Shown here: positions 23,166-30,429 of the stretch, one piece after another
Numbering within the stretch: the stretch's first letter is position 1
How the letters are laid out: each line of letters begins with the position of its first letter
DNA from: Candidatus Giovannonibacteria bacterium RIFCSPLOWO2_02_FULL_45_28
GTDB taxonomy: Bacteria; Patescibacteriota; Minisyncoccia; UBA11713; 2-01-FULL-45-33
Direction of reading: 5' to 3'
Assembly: GCA_001780725.1 (NCBI GenBank)
Contig: MFIM01000016.1
Span: 1 to 42,611 of the forward strand
DNA: 42,611 bases
Made by a program: the position numbers and the translations under genes
Notes under the pieces: generated by a model
Databases searched by the model: none
Told to the model about the DNA's origin: nothing
The model's input: the letters and a program-made list of their open reading frames with translations, nothing else

Positions 23166-24821
23166 ATGACACTGATGTTAAACGCTTTGCCGCAAATCAG
23201 AGAACCAGAAAATTCTCCATTTATTTGTTTTGAAAAGGGCTCTAAAGAAAGAACGCTCCTTGAGCAAGAAATTGAAAACATAAGAAAAAGCAAACCGGAA
23301 ATACTGCCGCTTTGGATCGGCGGTCCGGTTACCACAAAAAACGAACAGCGCCGCTGCATACCGCCGCACAATTACGACCGGACGCTTGCGACCTATCATA
23401 CAGTTTCGGAACAACATGTTACCACAGCAATTAAAACTGTTCTTAAGGCAAAAAAAAGATGGATGCAGCTTCCATGGCCTTACCGCTTGATCATTTTCCA
23501 GTCGGCGGCCCGCCTGCTTGAAACAAAATATCTTTGCAAAATGGTGGCGGCCGTGATGGAAGACTACAGCAAGAACCCATATGAGGCACTAATTGATGTC
23601 CAGGAGTTAGTGGATTTCTGGAGATTCAATAGCTATTACGCGGCCAAACTTTATGCCGAACAGCCGAAAAGCAATCTGGATACCAGCAACATGGTTGATT
23701 ACCGTCCGTTGGAAGGTTTTGTTTACGCCGCCCCCCCGAATAATTTTGTGGCCATTGAGGGTAATCTGCCCACAGCGCCACTTATCATGGGAAACGTCGT
23801 AATCGCAAAGCCGTCTTCGGACGTCGTGTACTCTTTCCATCTCGTTTTGAAAATACTTTTGGAAGCGGGTTTGCCGCCGGACGTTATGGCGGTTCTCCAC
23901 GGCGACTCGCAAATGATTAGCGACATTGTTTTAGGCAATCCCATGCTCTCCGCAGTACATTTTACTGGTGGAACTGATACATTCAGAAAAATGCGCTGGA
24001 CCATTGCTCAAAATGAATATAATAAACGGCTCTACAAAGGGATGGTCAGAACCGTCGGAGAAACCGGGGGCAAGGACCCGATCGTTGTTTTTGACAGTCA
24101 TGACCCAGTCGCAACCGCATCCGCAATTGTCATGGGCGGATTCGGGGCTCAAGGAAGAAAATGCTCCGCGACTTCGCGAGTTTATATGACCGAAGACAAG
24201 TGGCCCGAGGTACAGACGCCGCTTCTGGATTTTATGCGCGCCATCAAAATCGGAGATCCGGCGGATTTCAAAAATTTTATGGGCTCCGATATCAATGAAG
24301 CGGCGCACAAAAATTACTTGAGATATGTAGAGTACGCATATCATTGCCCGTCCACGGAAGCCGTTTATACGGAAGGGACCCTTACGGCGGGCTCGGGCGG
24401 GTGGTTTCACAAGCCGATGATAGTATTAACGAAAGATCCGCATCATAAATTGATGAAAGAAGAAATGTTTGAACCGATAGTCACGGTCTGTGTGCTTCCA
24501 AGAAAGAATTATAAACAACAAGTATTGAAACTTTGCGATAAAACTTCTGAATTCGGACTTACTGGAGCGATTCACACAAGTCATATGTATGAATTTTGCG
24601 AGGCTCTTGAAGCTCTGCGGTATGTTGCCGGGAATATGTACAATCACAAAACAACGGGAGCCATGGTCGGCGCACAGCCTTTCTCGGGAGCCAGGCAATC
24701 AGGAACTAACAGCAAAGTTGGATGGTGGCCAAATCTACTGCAATGGACAGAATTGAGCACTCTCGGATTTACCTTCAATAAGCCAACAGACTTCGCTCCT
24801 TCTTATTTGGACAGGGATTAA
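23166..24821 (+). CDS. L-glutamate gamma-semialdehyde (P5C) dehydrogenase, ALDH4-like
   Basis: The 551-residue NAD(P)-dependent aldehyde dehydrogenase oxidises P5C/glutamate semialdehyde to glutamate. The catalytic Cys333 is in FGAQGRKCSATSR, the general base Glu299 in VGETGGKD, and the oxyanion Asn193 in PPNNFVAI. The motif FTGGTDTFRKM and the C-terminal QPFSGARQSGTNSK are also present. Length and motifs resemble the stand-alone mitochondrial ALDH4A1 type rather than the PutA fusion. No proline dehydrogenase is in the window. The Shine-Dalgarno GAGGAGG is strong and a terminator follows. Confidence 0.88.
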   Translation: MTLMLNALPQIREPENSPFICFEKGSKERTLLEQEIENIRKSKPEILPLWIGGPVTTKNEQRRCIPPHNYDRTLATYHTVSEQHVTTAIKTVLKAKKRWMQLPWPYRLIIFQSAARLLETKYLCKMVAAVMEDYSKNPYEALIDVQELVDFWRFNSYYAAKLYAEQPKSNLDTSNMVDYRPLEGFVYAAPPNNFVAIEGNLPTAPLIMGNVVIAKPSSDVVYSFHLVLKILLEAGLPPDVMAVLHGDSQMISDIVLGNPMLSAVHFTGGTDTFRKMRWTIAQNEYNKRLYKGMVRTVGETGGKDPIVVFDSHDPVATASAIVMGGFGAQGRKCSATSRVYMTEDKWPEVQTPLLDFMRAIKIGDPADFKNFMGSDINEAAHKNYLRYVEYAYHCPSTEAVYTEGTLTAGSGGWFHKPMIVLTKDPHHKLMKEEMFEPIVTVCVLPRKNYKQQVLKLCDKTSEFGLTGAIHTSHMYEFCEALEALRYVAGNMYNHKTTGAMVGAQPFSGARQSGTNSKVGWWPNLLQWTELSTLGFTFNKPTDFAPSYLDRD

Positions 24822-24830
24822 TTTTATTAG

Positions 24831-24855
24831 CCCTCGGACATCCGAGGGTTTTTAT
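24831..24855. terminator. Bidirectional terminator between P5CDH and tatD
   Basis: CCCTCGG-ACAT-CCGAGGG is followed by TTTTTATTTT on the plus strand. The A-rich ATTTTATTAG side offers a weaker tract for the opposite direction. Confidence 0.82.
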
Positions 24856-25703
24856 TTTAAATTAAAAATTCTGATTGCGTTTTCGGTTGTAGTGCGCGCG
24901 ACTTCTTCGAAGTCTTTGTTTAAAATTTTGGCGATTTTTTTAGCGACTTCTTCAACGTATAGTGGCTCGTTGCGCTTGCCGCGGTAAGGCAAGGGCGCAA
25001 CATACGGGGCGTCGGTTTCTAAAAGAATACGCTCCGGCGGAATAAATTTAATTAATTTTTCGTACTCGCGCGCGAAAGTAACAACCCCGCCGAAAGAAAA
25101 TGAAAAGCCGAGAGCCATAAGTTTTTGCGCGTCTTCGGTTGTGCCTGAGAAAAAATGGATAATGCCCGGAGGAGAAGTTAGAAGTTGGCGATTAGAATTT
25201 AGAATTTGGATTAAATCAGTAAACGCCTCTCTGCAATGAATCATCAACGGCTTCCCAGCTTCGCGCGCCAACTCAATTTGTTTGATAAATACCTCAGCTT
25301 GTTTCTTTTTTGTGTCCTCCGTCAATCTATAATAATCCAGTCCGCACTCGCCGATAGCTACAACTTTTGTATCTTGGGCGAGCTTTTTGTAGTAGTCGTA
25401 GTTGAAATCTTCACCTCGGCTAGTAAAACCCCCCTTGTCCTCCGAAGCTTTGGCGAAGGAGGAGCCCAACTCCTTCTCATCATGAAAACTTTTTTCTGTA
25501 TGAATCGGATGAAGCCCGACTGTCGCAAAAACCCCCTCATGCTTATGCGCTAATTCGCACGAATTAGCCGAGGTGTCGCGCTGTGTGCCAATGTTTATCA
25601 TCCAAATCCCCGCCTCCAGCGCACGCCGAATTACCGCATCGCGATCTTTTTCAAATGCCGAAAATTGCGTGTGAGTATGAATGTCTACAAGTTTTGATTT
25701 CAT
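24852..25703 (-). CDS. tatD: TatD-family DNase/metal-dependent hydrolase
   Basis: The 283-residue amidohydrolase-fold nuclease has metal ligands H9 and H11 in VDIHTHTQF, Glu in IGECGLDYY, His in MIHCREAF and IIHFFSG, and Asp in LLETDAPYVAP. Two inserted tracts are visible: a GSSFAKASEDKGG segment at a palindrome (25430-25470) and an ILNSNRQLL tract near 25190. The gene overlaps metG by 4 bases, as in many bacteria where metG and tatD are linked. Confidence 0.95.
   Translation of the reverse strand: MKSKLVDIHTHTQFSAFEKDRDAVIRRALEAGIWMINIGTQRDTSANSCELAHKHEGVFATVGLHPIHTEKSFHDEKELGSSFAKASEDKGGFTSRGEDFNYDYYKKLAQDTKVVAIGECGLDYYRLTEDTKKKQAEVFIKQIELAREAGKPLMIHCREAFTDLIQILNSNRQLLTSPPGIIHFFSGTTEDAQKLMALGFSFSFGGVVTFAREYEKLIKFIPPERILLETDAPYVAPLPYRGKRNEPLYVEEVAKKIAKILNKDFEEVARTTTENAIRIFNLK
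25430..25470. repeat. In-frame TCCTCC/GGAGGA palindrome in tatD
   Basis: TCCTCC...GGAGGA encloses GAAGCTTTGGCGAA; on the coding strand this gives SSFAKASEDKG. The insert lies in a loop between beta-strands of TatD, where family members have no such segment. Confidence 0.6.
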
Positions 25704-27298
25704 TGAATGCGCGGGAATAGGTGCGCAAATTCCTTAGCGCTAAACTCTTTCCACTCTTCACGGGATGTCGGTTCAACGCCCAAACTTAGTAAAATTTTAT
25801 CGGCTGTTTCCGGCATAAACGGTTTTATCATCCAAGCTACCGAAGCCAAAGAATAAGCCAGATGCCACAAAACAACTTTTGCCTCCTCCGGCTGCGATTT
25901 TACCATTTTGTATAATTTATAATCTTCAATGTATTCGTCTAACCTTCCCAAATAAATCCAGATGTTTTTTATGGCTTGAGATATTTCATACGCCGCCATA
26001 GCTTTCTGGTAAGCCAGCCAAAGAACATTATCCACCAAAAATGACGGCGAGGCCTGCTCAAACGACCATCGTTTTTTTTCGCCGGTTGTTAAAAATTCAA
26101 GATTTTTTTTAATCGGATAACGGGCCAGAGCCCCCTCCTCCGGCTTGGAAATTGCGGGATATAAACTGATCATTTTCAGCGTGCGCGCCAAAAGATTTCC
26201 CAAACCATTCACCAGTAAACCGCTATAGATCTCGCTAAAGTGCTTATCGGAATAATCGCTGTCGCCGAACACCGAAGTCTCGTGCGCCAAATAAAACCTC
26301 ACCGCCTCCGAGCCGTATTTTTCAATTAAAGGAATGGGGTCAATCACATTGCCCAAAGATTTGGACATTTTTTCTCCTTTCACATTTACCCAGCCGTGCA
26401 CAAAAATTATTTTGGGCAGAGAAAGCCCGGCCGACATAAGCATCGCCGGCCAAAAAATCGTGTGGAACTTCATTATATCTTTGCCTACAACGTGAATGTC
26501 GGCGGGCCAAAAACGCTCAAATTTGGAAGTCCGATTTCCAGTGGAAGTCGGACTTCCAAAGCTTTCTCCGTAACCCAGCGCCGTAATATAATTCGCAAGC
26601 GCGTCGCACCAGACATACATTGTCTGTGTTGCGTCGCTTGGCACTGGCACGCCCCAAGCAATATCTTTGGAAGGCCGCGAAAAGCTTACGTCGCCGATTT
26701 CTTTCAACATATTTAATGTTTCTTCTTTACGAAAAGAGGGAAGAATTTTCATGTCTTCCTTAGAGATTGCTTCCAGCAATCGGTTAGTATATTTTGATAA
26801 TTTAAAAAAATAATTTTCTTCTTCTATCGCCTCCGGCGGTTTTTTGTGGATCGCGCAGACATTACCCTCCATGTCTTTTTCCGTAATAAAAGCTTCGTGG
26901 CCGACGCAATAAAGTCCTTTGTAAAAACTTTTATAAATATCTCCGGCTTCGGCTAATTTTTTCCAAAGCAGCTGCGCGCCCGGCCAATGGCGCTCTTTAT
27001 CCGATGTTCTGATAAAATCGTCGTTAGAAATATTTAGTTTTTTGAGCAAATCCTGAAAAACCACAGCTAACCCGTCAACAAATTCTTTGGGTGTTTTTTG
27101 GGCCTCCCCGGCTGCGCGCGCGATTTTTGCCCCATGCTCATCCGTTCCGGAAAGAAAAAAAACATCTTTATCGCGGAGCCGCGAGTGTCTCGCGACAACA
27201 TCAGCCTGCAGCGCCTCCAGCGCAAACCCCAAATGCGGCGGCGCATTAAGATAAGGAATGGAAGTTGTGATATAAAATTTGTCTTTCTCCGTTTTCAT
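25700..27298 (-). CDS. metG: Methionyl-tRNA synthetase
   Basis: The 532-residue class I synthetase charges tRNA-Met. The N-terminal signature reads PHLGF (21-25), so the last His of HIGH is Phe. KMSKS is at 310-314, the zinc knuckle region has C131, H134, C148 and H151 (YCVGHEAF...CAIH), and WGVPVP is present. There is no C-terminal tRNA-binding EMAP domain. A two-arm palindrome is translated near 248-262. It is preceded and followed by 4-base overlaps with the permease and tatD genes. Confidence 0.96.
   Translation of the reverse strand: MKTEKDKFYITTSIPYLNAPPHLGFALEALQADVVARHSRLRDKDVFFLSGTDEHGAKIARAAGEAQKTPKEFVDGLAVVFQDLLKKLNISNDDFIRTSDKERHWPGAQLLWKKLAEAGDIYKSFYKGLYCVGHEAFITEKDMEGNVCAIHKKPPEAIEEENYFFKLSKYTNRLLEAISKEDMKILPSFRKEETLNMLKEIGDVSFSRPSKDIAWGVPVPSDATQTMYVWCDALANYITALGYGESFGSPTSTGNRTSKFERFWPADIHVVGKDIMKFHTIFWPAMLMSAGLSLPKIIFVHGWVNVKGEKMSKSLGNVIDPIPLIEKYGSEAVRFYLAHETSVFGDSDYSDKHFSEIYSGLLVNGLGNLLARTLKMISLYPAISKPEEGALARYPIKKNLEFLTTGEKKRWSFEQASPSFLVDNVLWLAYQKAMAAYEISQAIKNIWIYLGRLDEYIEDYKLYKMVKSQPEEAKVVLWHLAYSLASVAWMIKPFMPETADKILLSLGVEPTSREEWKEFSAKEFAHLFPRIQ
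26521..26560. repeat. In-frame palindromic element, copy 6 (metG)
   Basis: GGAAGTCCGATTTCC (26525-26539) and GGAAGTCGGACTTCC (26543-26557) pair with one mismatch and share the GAAGTCCGA core with copy 5. It is translated in frame as FGSPTSTGNRTSKF. Confidence 0.75.
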
Positions 27299-28338
27299 TT
27301 CTTAAGAGCAACGCGTTTGGCTGAAACGTCGTTCAAAAATTCAACCAAAACGGCGGCGACTGGAACTGCAAGCACAAGGCCGAAAAATCCGCCCAAGGTG
27401 CCGCCAATAGCGAGCGAAAGCACGACCAAAAGCGGCGGGACGCCGACTGTTTTTCTGACGACCAAGGGATAAATAAGGTGGTTTTCAAATTGCTGCACAA
27501 TTACATAAAGCCCCAAAACCATCAGCCCCAAAATCGGCTTCTGGACAAAAGCAACAGCAATTGCCGGAATCGCCGCCATAACCGGCCCGAAAACCGGTAT
27601 TACCTCAAATGTGGCGGTAAGAATCGCAAGAAGTATTGCGTATTTCACGCCTAAAATAGTAAGACCTAAAAAAACAATTACACCCACAAGCACCCCCAAA
27701 AGAATCTGTCCCTGCAACCATCTTCCTATTTTGCGCTGCGAACGTTGCCAAAGGTCTAAAATATACGCTTCGTGCTCCAAAGGCGTTACGATACGTAAAA
27801 AATTTTCAATTCCGTGCTCTTGCACCGAAAGATAAAAAGAAATCACAATCAACAAAATCAAATAAAGTACTCCGCCGAAAATCGTTGTGCCAGCGGAAAA
27901 AATGCCGGCAGTAAAGATCGGGATAGAGCGTTCTAAGGAAAGCGAAAGGCTAGTTAAAAAATCTGTAAGCGCTACGGGGAGCTCCGGTAAGAAAGGGAAT
28001 AATTGACTCCCGGGTCCCAGGGCCTGTTCAATGTAAGCAGGCAGAGTATTTACAAAATCCAAAATATCTCCAAAAAGAGGCGGTATTATGAGATAAAAGA
28101 TTAAAGAAAACAAAAAAAATGCAGAAAAATAAATTAGGATTACAGAAATAATGCGCGGGATTCTAAACTTAGAGAAAAAATGATTTGCCGGCTCAATTGC
28201 TGAAGCAATAACAATGGAAATCAAAATAACGGCAAGAATATCGTGCAACACCCAAAGCGCCCAAAGCAAAATTACCAAAAGCGCAGCCTTAAGCATCGTC
28301 CAAAATGAAATTTCTATGATTTGTTCTCTTTGAAGCAT
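27295..28338 (-). CDS. AI-2E family (PerM/TqsA-like) membrane permease
   Basis: The 347-residue protein has about eight membrane helices, in pairs near 15-55, 62-85, 150-170 and 205-320. It has the typical C-terminal motif region IPVFGPVMAAIPAIAVAF and HLIYPLVVRKTVGVPPLLVVLS. Members export small molecules or act as antiporters; the substrate here is unknown. It starts 3 bases after the M16 stop and overlaps metG by 4. Confidence 0.9.
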   Translation of the reverse strand: MLQREQIIEISFWTMLKAALLVILLWALWVLHDILAVILISIVIASAIEPANHFFSKFRIPRIISVILIYFSAFFLFSLIFYLIIPPLFGDILDFVNTLPAYIEQALGPGSQLFPFLPELPVALTDFLTSLSLSLERSIPIFTAGIFSAGTTIFGGVLYLILLIVISFYLSVQEHGIENFLRIVTPLEHEAYILDLWQRSQRKIGRWLQGQILLGVLVGVIVFLGLTILGVKYAILLAILTATFEVIPVFGPVMAAIPAIAVAFVQKPILGLMVLGLYVIVQQFENHLIYPLVVRKTVGVPPLLVVLSLAIGGTLGGFFGLVLAVPVAAVLVEFLNDVSAKRVALKK

Positions 28339-28341
28339 GGT

Positions 28342-29613
28342 TTAAAGTGTGTTTAAAACATTTTCGTAATCAGCGGTATTTTCTTCCGGCGTAATGGCCG
28401 CCAAATTGATTTTATCCCGCCTAAATACATCTTTAACTATACCAATAATATCACGCCGCCCGACTTTCTCAATTTTTGCCAAAATATCCTGCGGAGCCAT
28501 AATGCGCCCGTAAAAAAGCTCCTGCGAGGCCAGAAATGTGGCGACATCATCTGTGGTTTCAAAGGCCAAAGCCATAGAGCCACGGATAAATTCTTTGGCG
28601 AAATCCAACTCACGCTGCGCGACGCCTTTTGATTTTATGTGTTTTAAAATCTCAACGATTTTTTTCACAGTCTTTAAAAAATTCGCGTGCGACACTCCGG
28701 CGGTAGTCAGCAAATAACCCGTGTCGGTAGCTTCGTCTGCGGACGCGCCGACATAATAAGCCAATCCTGCTTTTTCACGGATCTCGCGCCACAAGTAGCT
28801 GGACATATTGCCCCCCAAAATGGTCGCGAGAACTTGAAGAGCGTATCGCCTTTCATCATACATGTCGTAAGCGCGCAAAGCTAAACGGAGATGCGTTTGG
28901 TCCACGTCTTTTTTTTTGAATTGGATGCCAGGTTTTTTTTGGCGTTCAAAAACTTCGGCTTTATGCAATTTCTTGCCTTGCGGCATTTTTAAAAAAGCTT
29001 TTTCAATTTTTCCGAAAGCGATCTCGGAATCAATATTTCCGGCAACTACAACAACCGCGTTCGCCGTAACATAATGGCTTTCCTTATATTTTAAAATTTC
29101 TTTGCGCGCTATTCCTTTTACTGTCTCCGGCGTGCCGGAGATATCCCAGCCAGCTGGCTGGTCCCCGTACATAAGCTCTTCAACAAGCTGGTAAGCTTGG
29201 CGCTGCGGATTGTCTTCATACATTGCAATCTCCTGCAAAATCACCCCGCGCTCGCGCTCTACTTCTTCTTTTTTAAACAAAGGCTCAATTAAAATATCCG
29301 AAACAATACCCAAACCGATATCAAAATGCTTGGCGGCGGCTTTCACATAGTAACCCGTGTATTCTTTGGAGGTAAAAGCGTTTTTTTGCGCTCCAATCCG
29401 GTCAAGCTCTCTCCAAATCTGCCCGGGCCTTGGGCGGCTTTTGGTGCCCTTAAAAAATAAGTGTTCTAAAAAATGCGAGATGCCGCTTATTTTTTTTGTT
29501 TCGTATTTTGAACCAGTCCCGAAAAGCGCCCACAGCGTCACCGCTTCTGTGTCCTTCATCGGCGCCACAACACACCGAAGACCGTTTTTGAAAGTTCTCT
29601 TCTGGAATTTCAT
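28342..29613 (-). CDS. M16 family zinc metallopeptidase (processing-peptidase-like)
   Basis: The 423-residue single-chain M16B peptidase has the inverted zinc motif HFLEH (47-51), with the distal ligand Glu about 76 residues later (E128 in VILQEIAMYEDNP). The C-terminal half carries the R/Y-type substrate region (REIREKAGLAYYVGA). No signal peptide is present. A TAGAAT box ends 7 bases before the ATG, suggesting a leaderless transcript that heads the M16 - permease - metG - tatD operon. Confidence 0.93.
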   Translation of the reverse strand: MKFQKRTFKNGLRCVVAPMKDTEAVTLWALFGTGSKYETKKISGISHFLEHLFFKGTKSRPRPGQIWRELDRIGAQKNAFTSKEYTGYYVKAAAKHFDIGLGIVSDILIEPLFKKEEVERERGVILQEIAMYEDNPQRQAYQLVEELMYGDQPAGWDISGTPETVKGIARKEILKYKESHYVTANAVVVVAGNIDSEIAFGKIEKAFLKMPQGKKLHKAEVFERQKKPGIQFKKKDVDQTHLRLALRAYDMYDERRYALQVLATILGGNMSSYLWREIREKAGLAYYVGASADEATDTGYLLTTAGVSHANFLKTVKKIVEILKHIKSKGVAQRELDFAKEFIRGSMALAFETTDDVATFLASQELFYGRIMAPQDILAKIEKVGRRDIIGIVKDVFRRDKINLAAITPEENTADYENVLNTL

Positions 29614-29640
29614 TCTTTAAATTCTAACACAAAGTTATAA

Positions 29641-29663
29641 AAATAAAAAGGGCGATTTCGCCC
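29641..29663 (-). terminator. Rho-independent terminator
   Basis: On the minus strand GGGCGA-AA-TCGCCC is followed by TTTTTATTTTT. It ends the small membrane-protein gene at 29686-29889. Confidence 0.78.
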
Positions 29664-29685
29664 CCAACCTTCTTGTATATTGTTC

Positions 29686-29889
29686 TTATAAGATCTTGGT
29701 CTTGTCTTTTCCTGATAACTTTTTATTTTGATCTTCCAGATCGATCATCTTGTTCGCTACGATAATTAAAACTAGCCCTACTAGGCCCAAAAAGAAACAA
29801 ATAAGTGCAACCGGAGAATCTTTAACCAAAGCAACTATGAACCCACCCATTAATGCAAGTATGCCCAATATCCGCAAGAGTGCTTCCAT
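29686..29889 (-). CDS. Small two-helix membrane protein (67 residues)
   Basis: The peptide has two membrane helices (~5-22 and ~27-46) and a charged tail (DLEDQNKKLSGKDK). GGGAGG before the ATG is a good Shine-Dalgarno. A promoter (29920-29948) and terminator make it monocistronic. Function is unknown. Confidence 0.65.
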   Translation of the reverse strand: MEALLRILGILALMGGFIVALVKDSPVALICFFLGLVGLVLIIVANKMIDLEDQNKKLSGKDKTKIL

Positions 29890-29919
29890 AACAATTACCT
29901 CCCATTAATTTCTGGTTCT

Positions 29920-29948
29920 AGACTAGCATGCTTTTAAATACTTGTCAA
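29920..29948 (-). promoter_or_regulatory. Extended -10 promoter of the 67-residue protein
   Basis: TTGACA (29943-29948) and TAGTCT (29920-29925) are 17 bases apart on the minus strand, with TGC directly before the -10 box. The region from 29949 to 30121 holds only a small CGACA/TGTCG hairpin and no recognisable gene. Confidence 0.6.
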
Positions 29949-30121
29949 ACGCAAAATAAAAAGTGCGTTGGTTGCCCCGTTTAAAACATAAAGCGAATTA
30001 ATCATCGCTCATTAAATAAACATGAAAAGCGCTCGCAAAAACAGCTCGACAACTTTATGTCGGTTCTGCTTGATGTGTCGCGAGTGCAAATTAATTAGTT
30101 CGGCAATCGCACCATGAAAAA

Positions 30122-30373
30122 TTAAAGAGTGATCGTATGTAAACTTAGTTCTCGCGGACGGTAGTCTTGCAAAATATCTTGGGCTTCCTTTTCTTCCAAA
30201 ACCAAGTCAATAACTTCACGGATATTTCGCAAGGCTTCATCAAGCGTTTTGCCCTGACTATAGCAACCTTCTAAAATAGGACACTCCACCACATACAAAC
30301 CGTCTTCGTCTTTTTCTACAAAAAGAGGCAGTTGCAAATTGCGATATTTAGATAAAATATCTGATTGAGCCAT
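30122..30373 (-). CDS. HicB-like protein, orphan
   Basis: From ATG at 30373 this is an 83-residue HicB-type (partial RNase H-like) domain: LPLFVEKDEDGLYVVECPILEGCYSQGKTLDEALRNIREVIDLVLEE. A longer frame to 30415 lacks start signals, and a TAATAT box lies 7 bases before 30373. HicB proteins neutralise HicA toxins, but no hicA frame is found on either side, so it may be a solitary regulator or a decayed pair. It is downstream of pilB. Confidence 0.75.
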   Translation of the reverse strand: MAQSDILSKYRNLQLPLFVEKDEDGLYVVECPILEGCYSQGKTLDEALRNIREVIDLVLEEKEAQDILQDYRPRELSLHTITL

Positions 30374-30429
30374 TAACGTTATATTAGCAAGATTGGTTGA
30401 AAAAATCAAACACAAAAACCCGCCAAAAG

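Noticed and set aside
2787-26560. Palindromic repeats as a CRISPR array
   Set aside because: The copies are single, kilobases apart and inside genes; there is no regular spacing and no cas gene.
29949-30121. Search for a hicA partner of the orphan HicB
   Set aside because: No frame with the HicA GSH-type motif exists here or between HicB and pilB.
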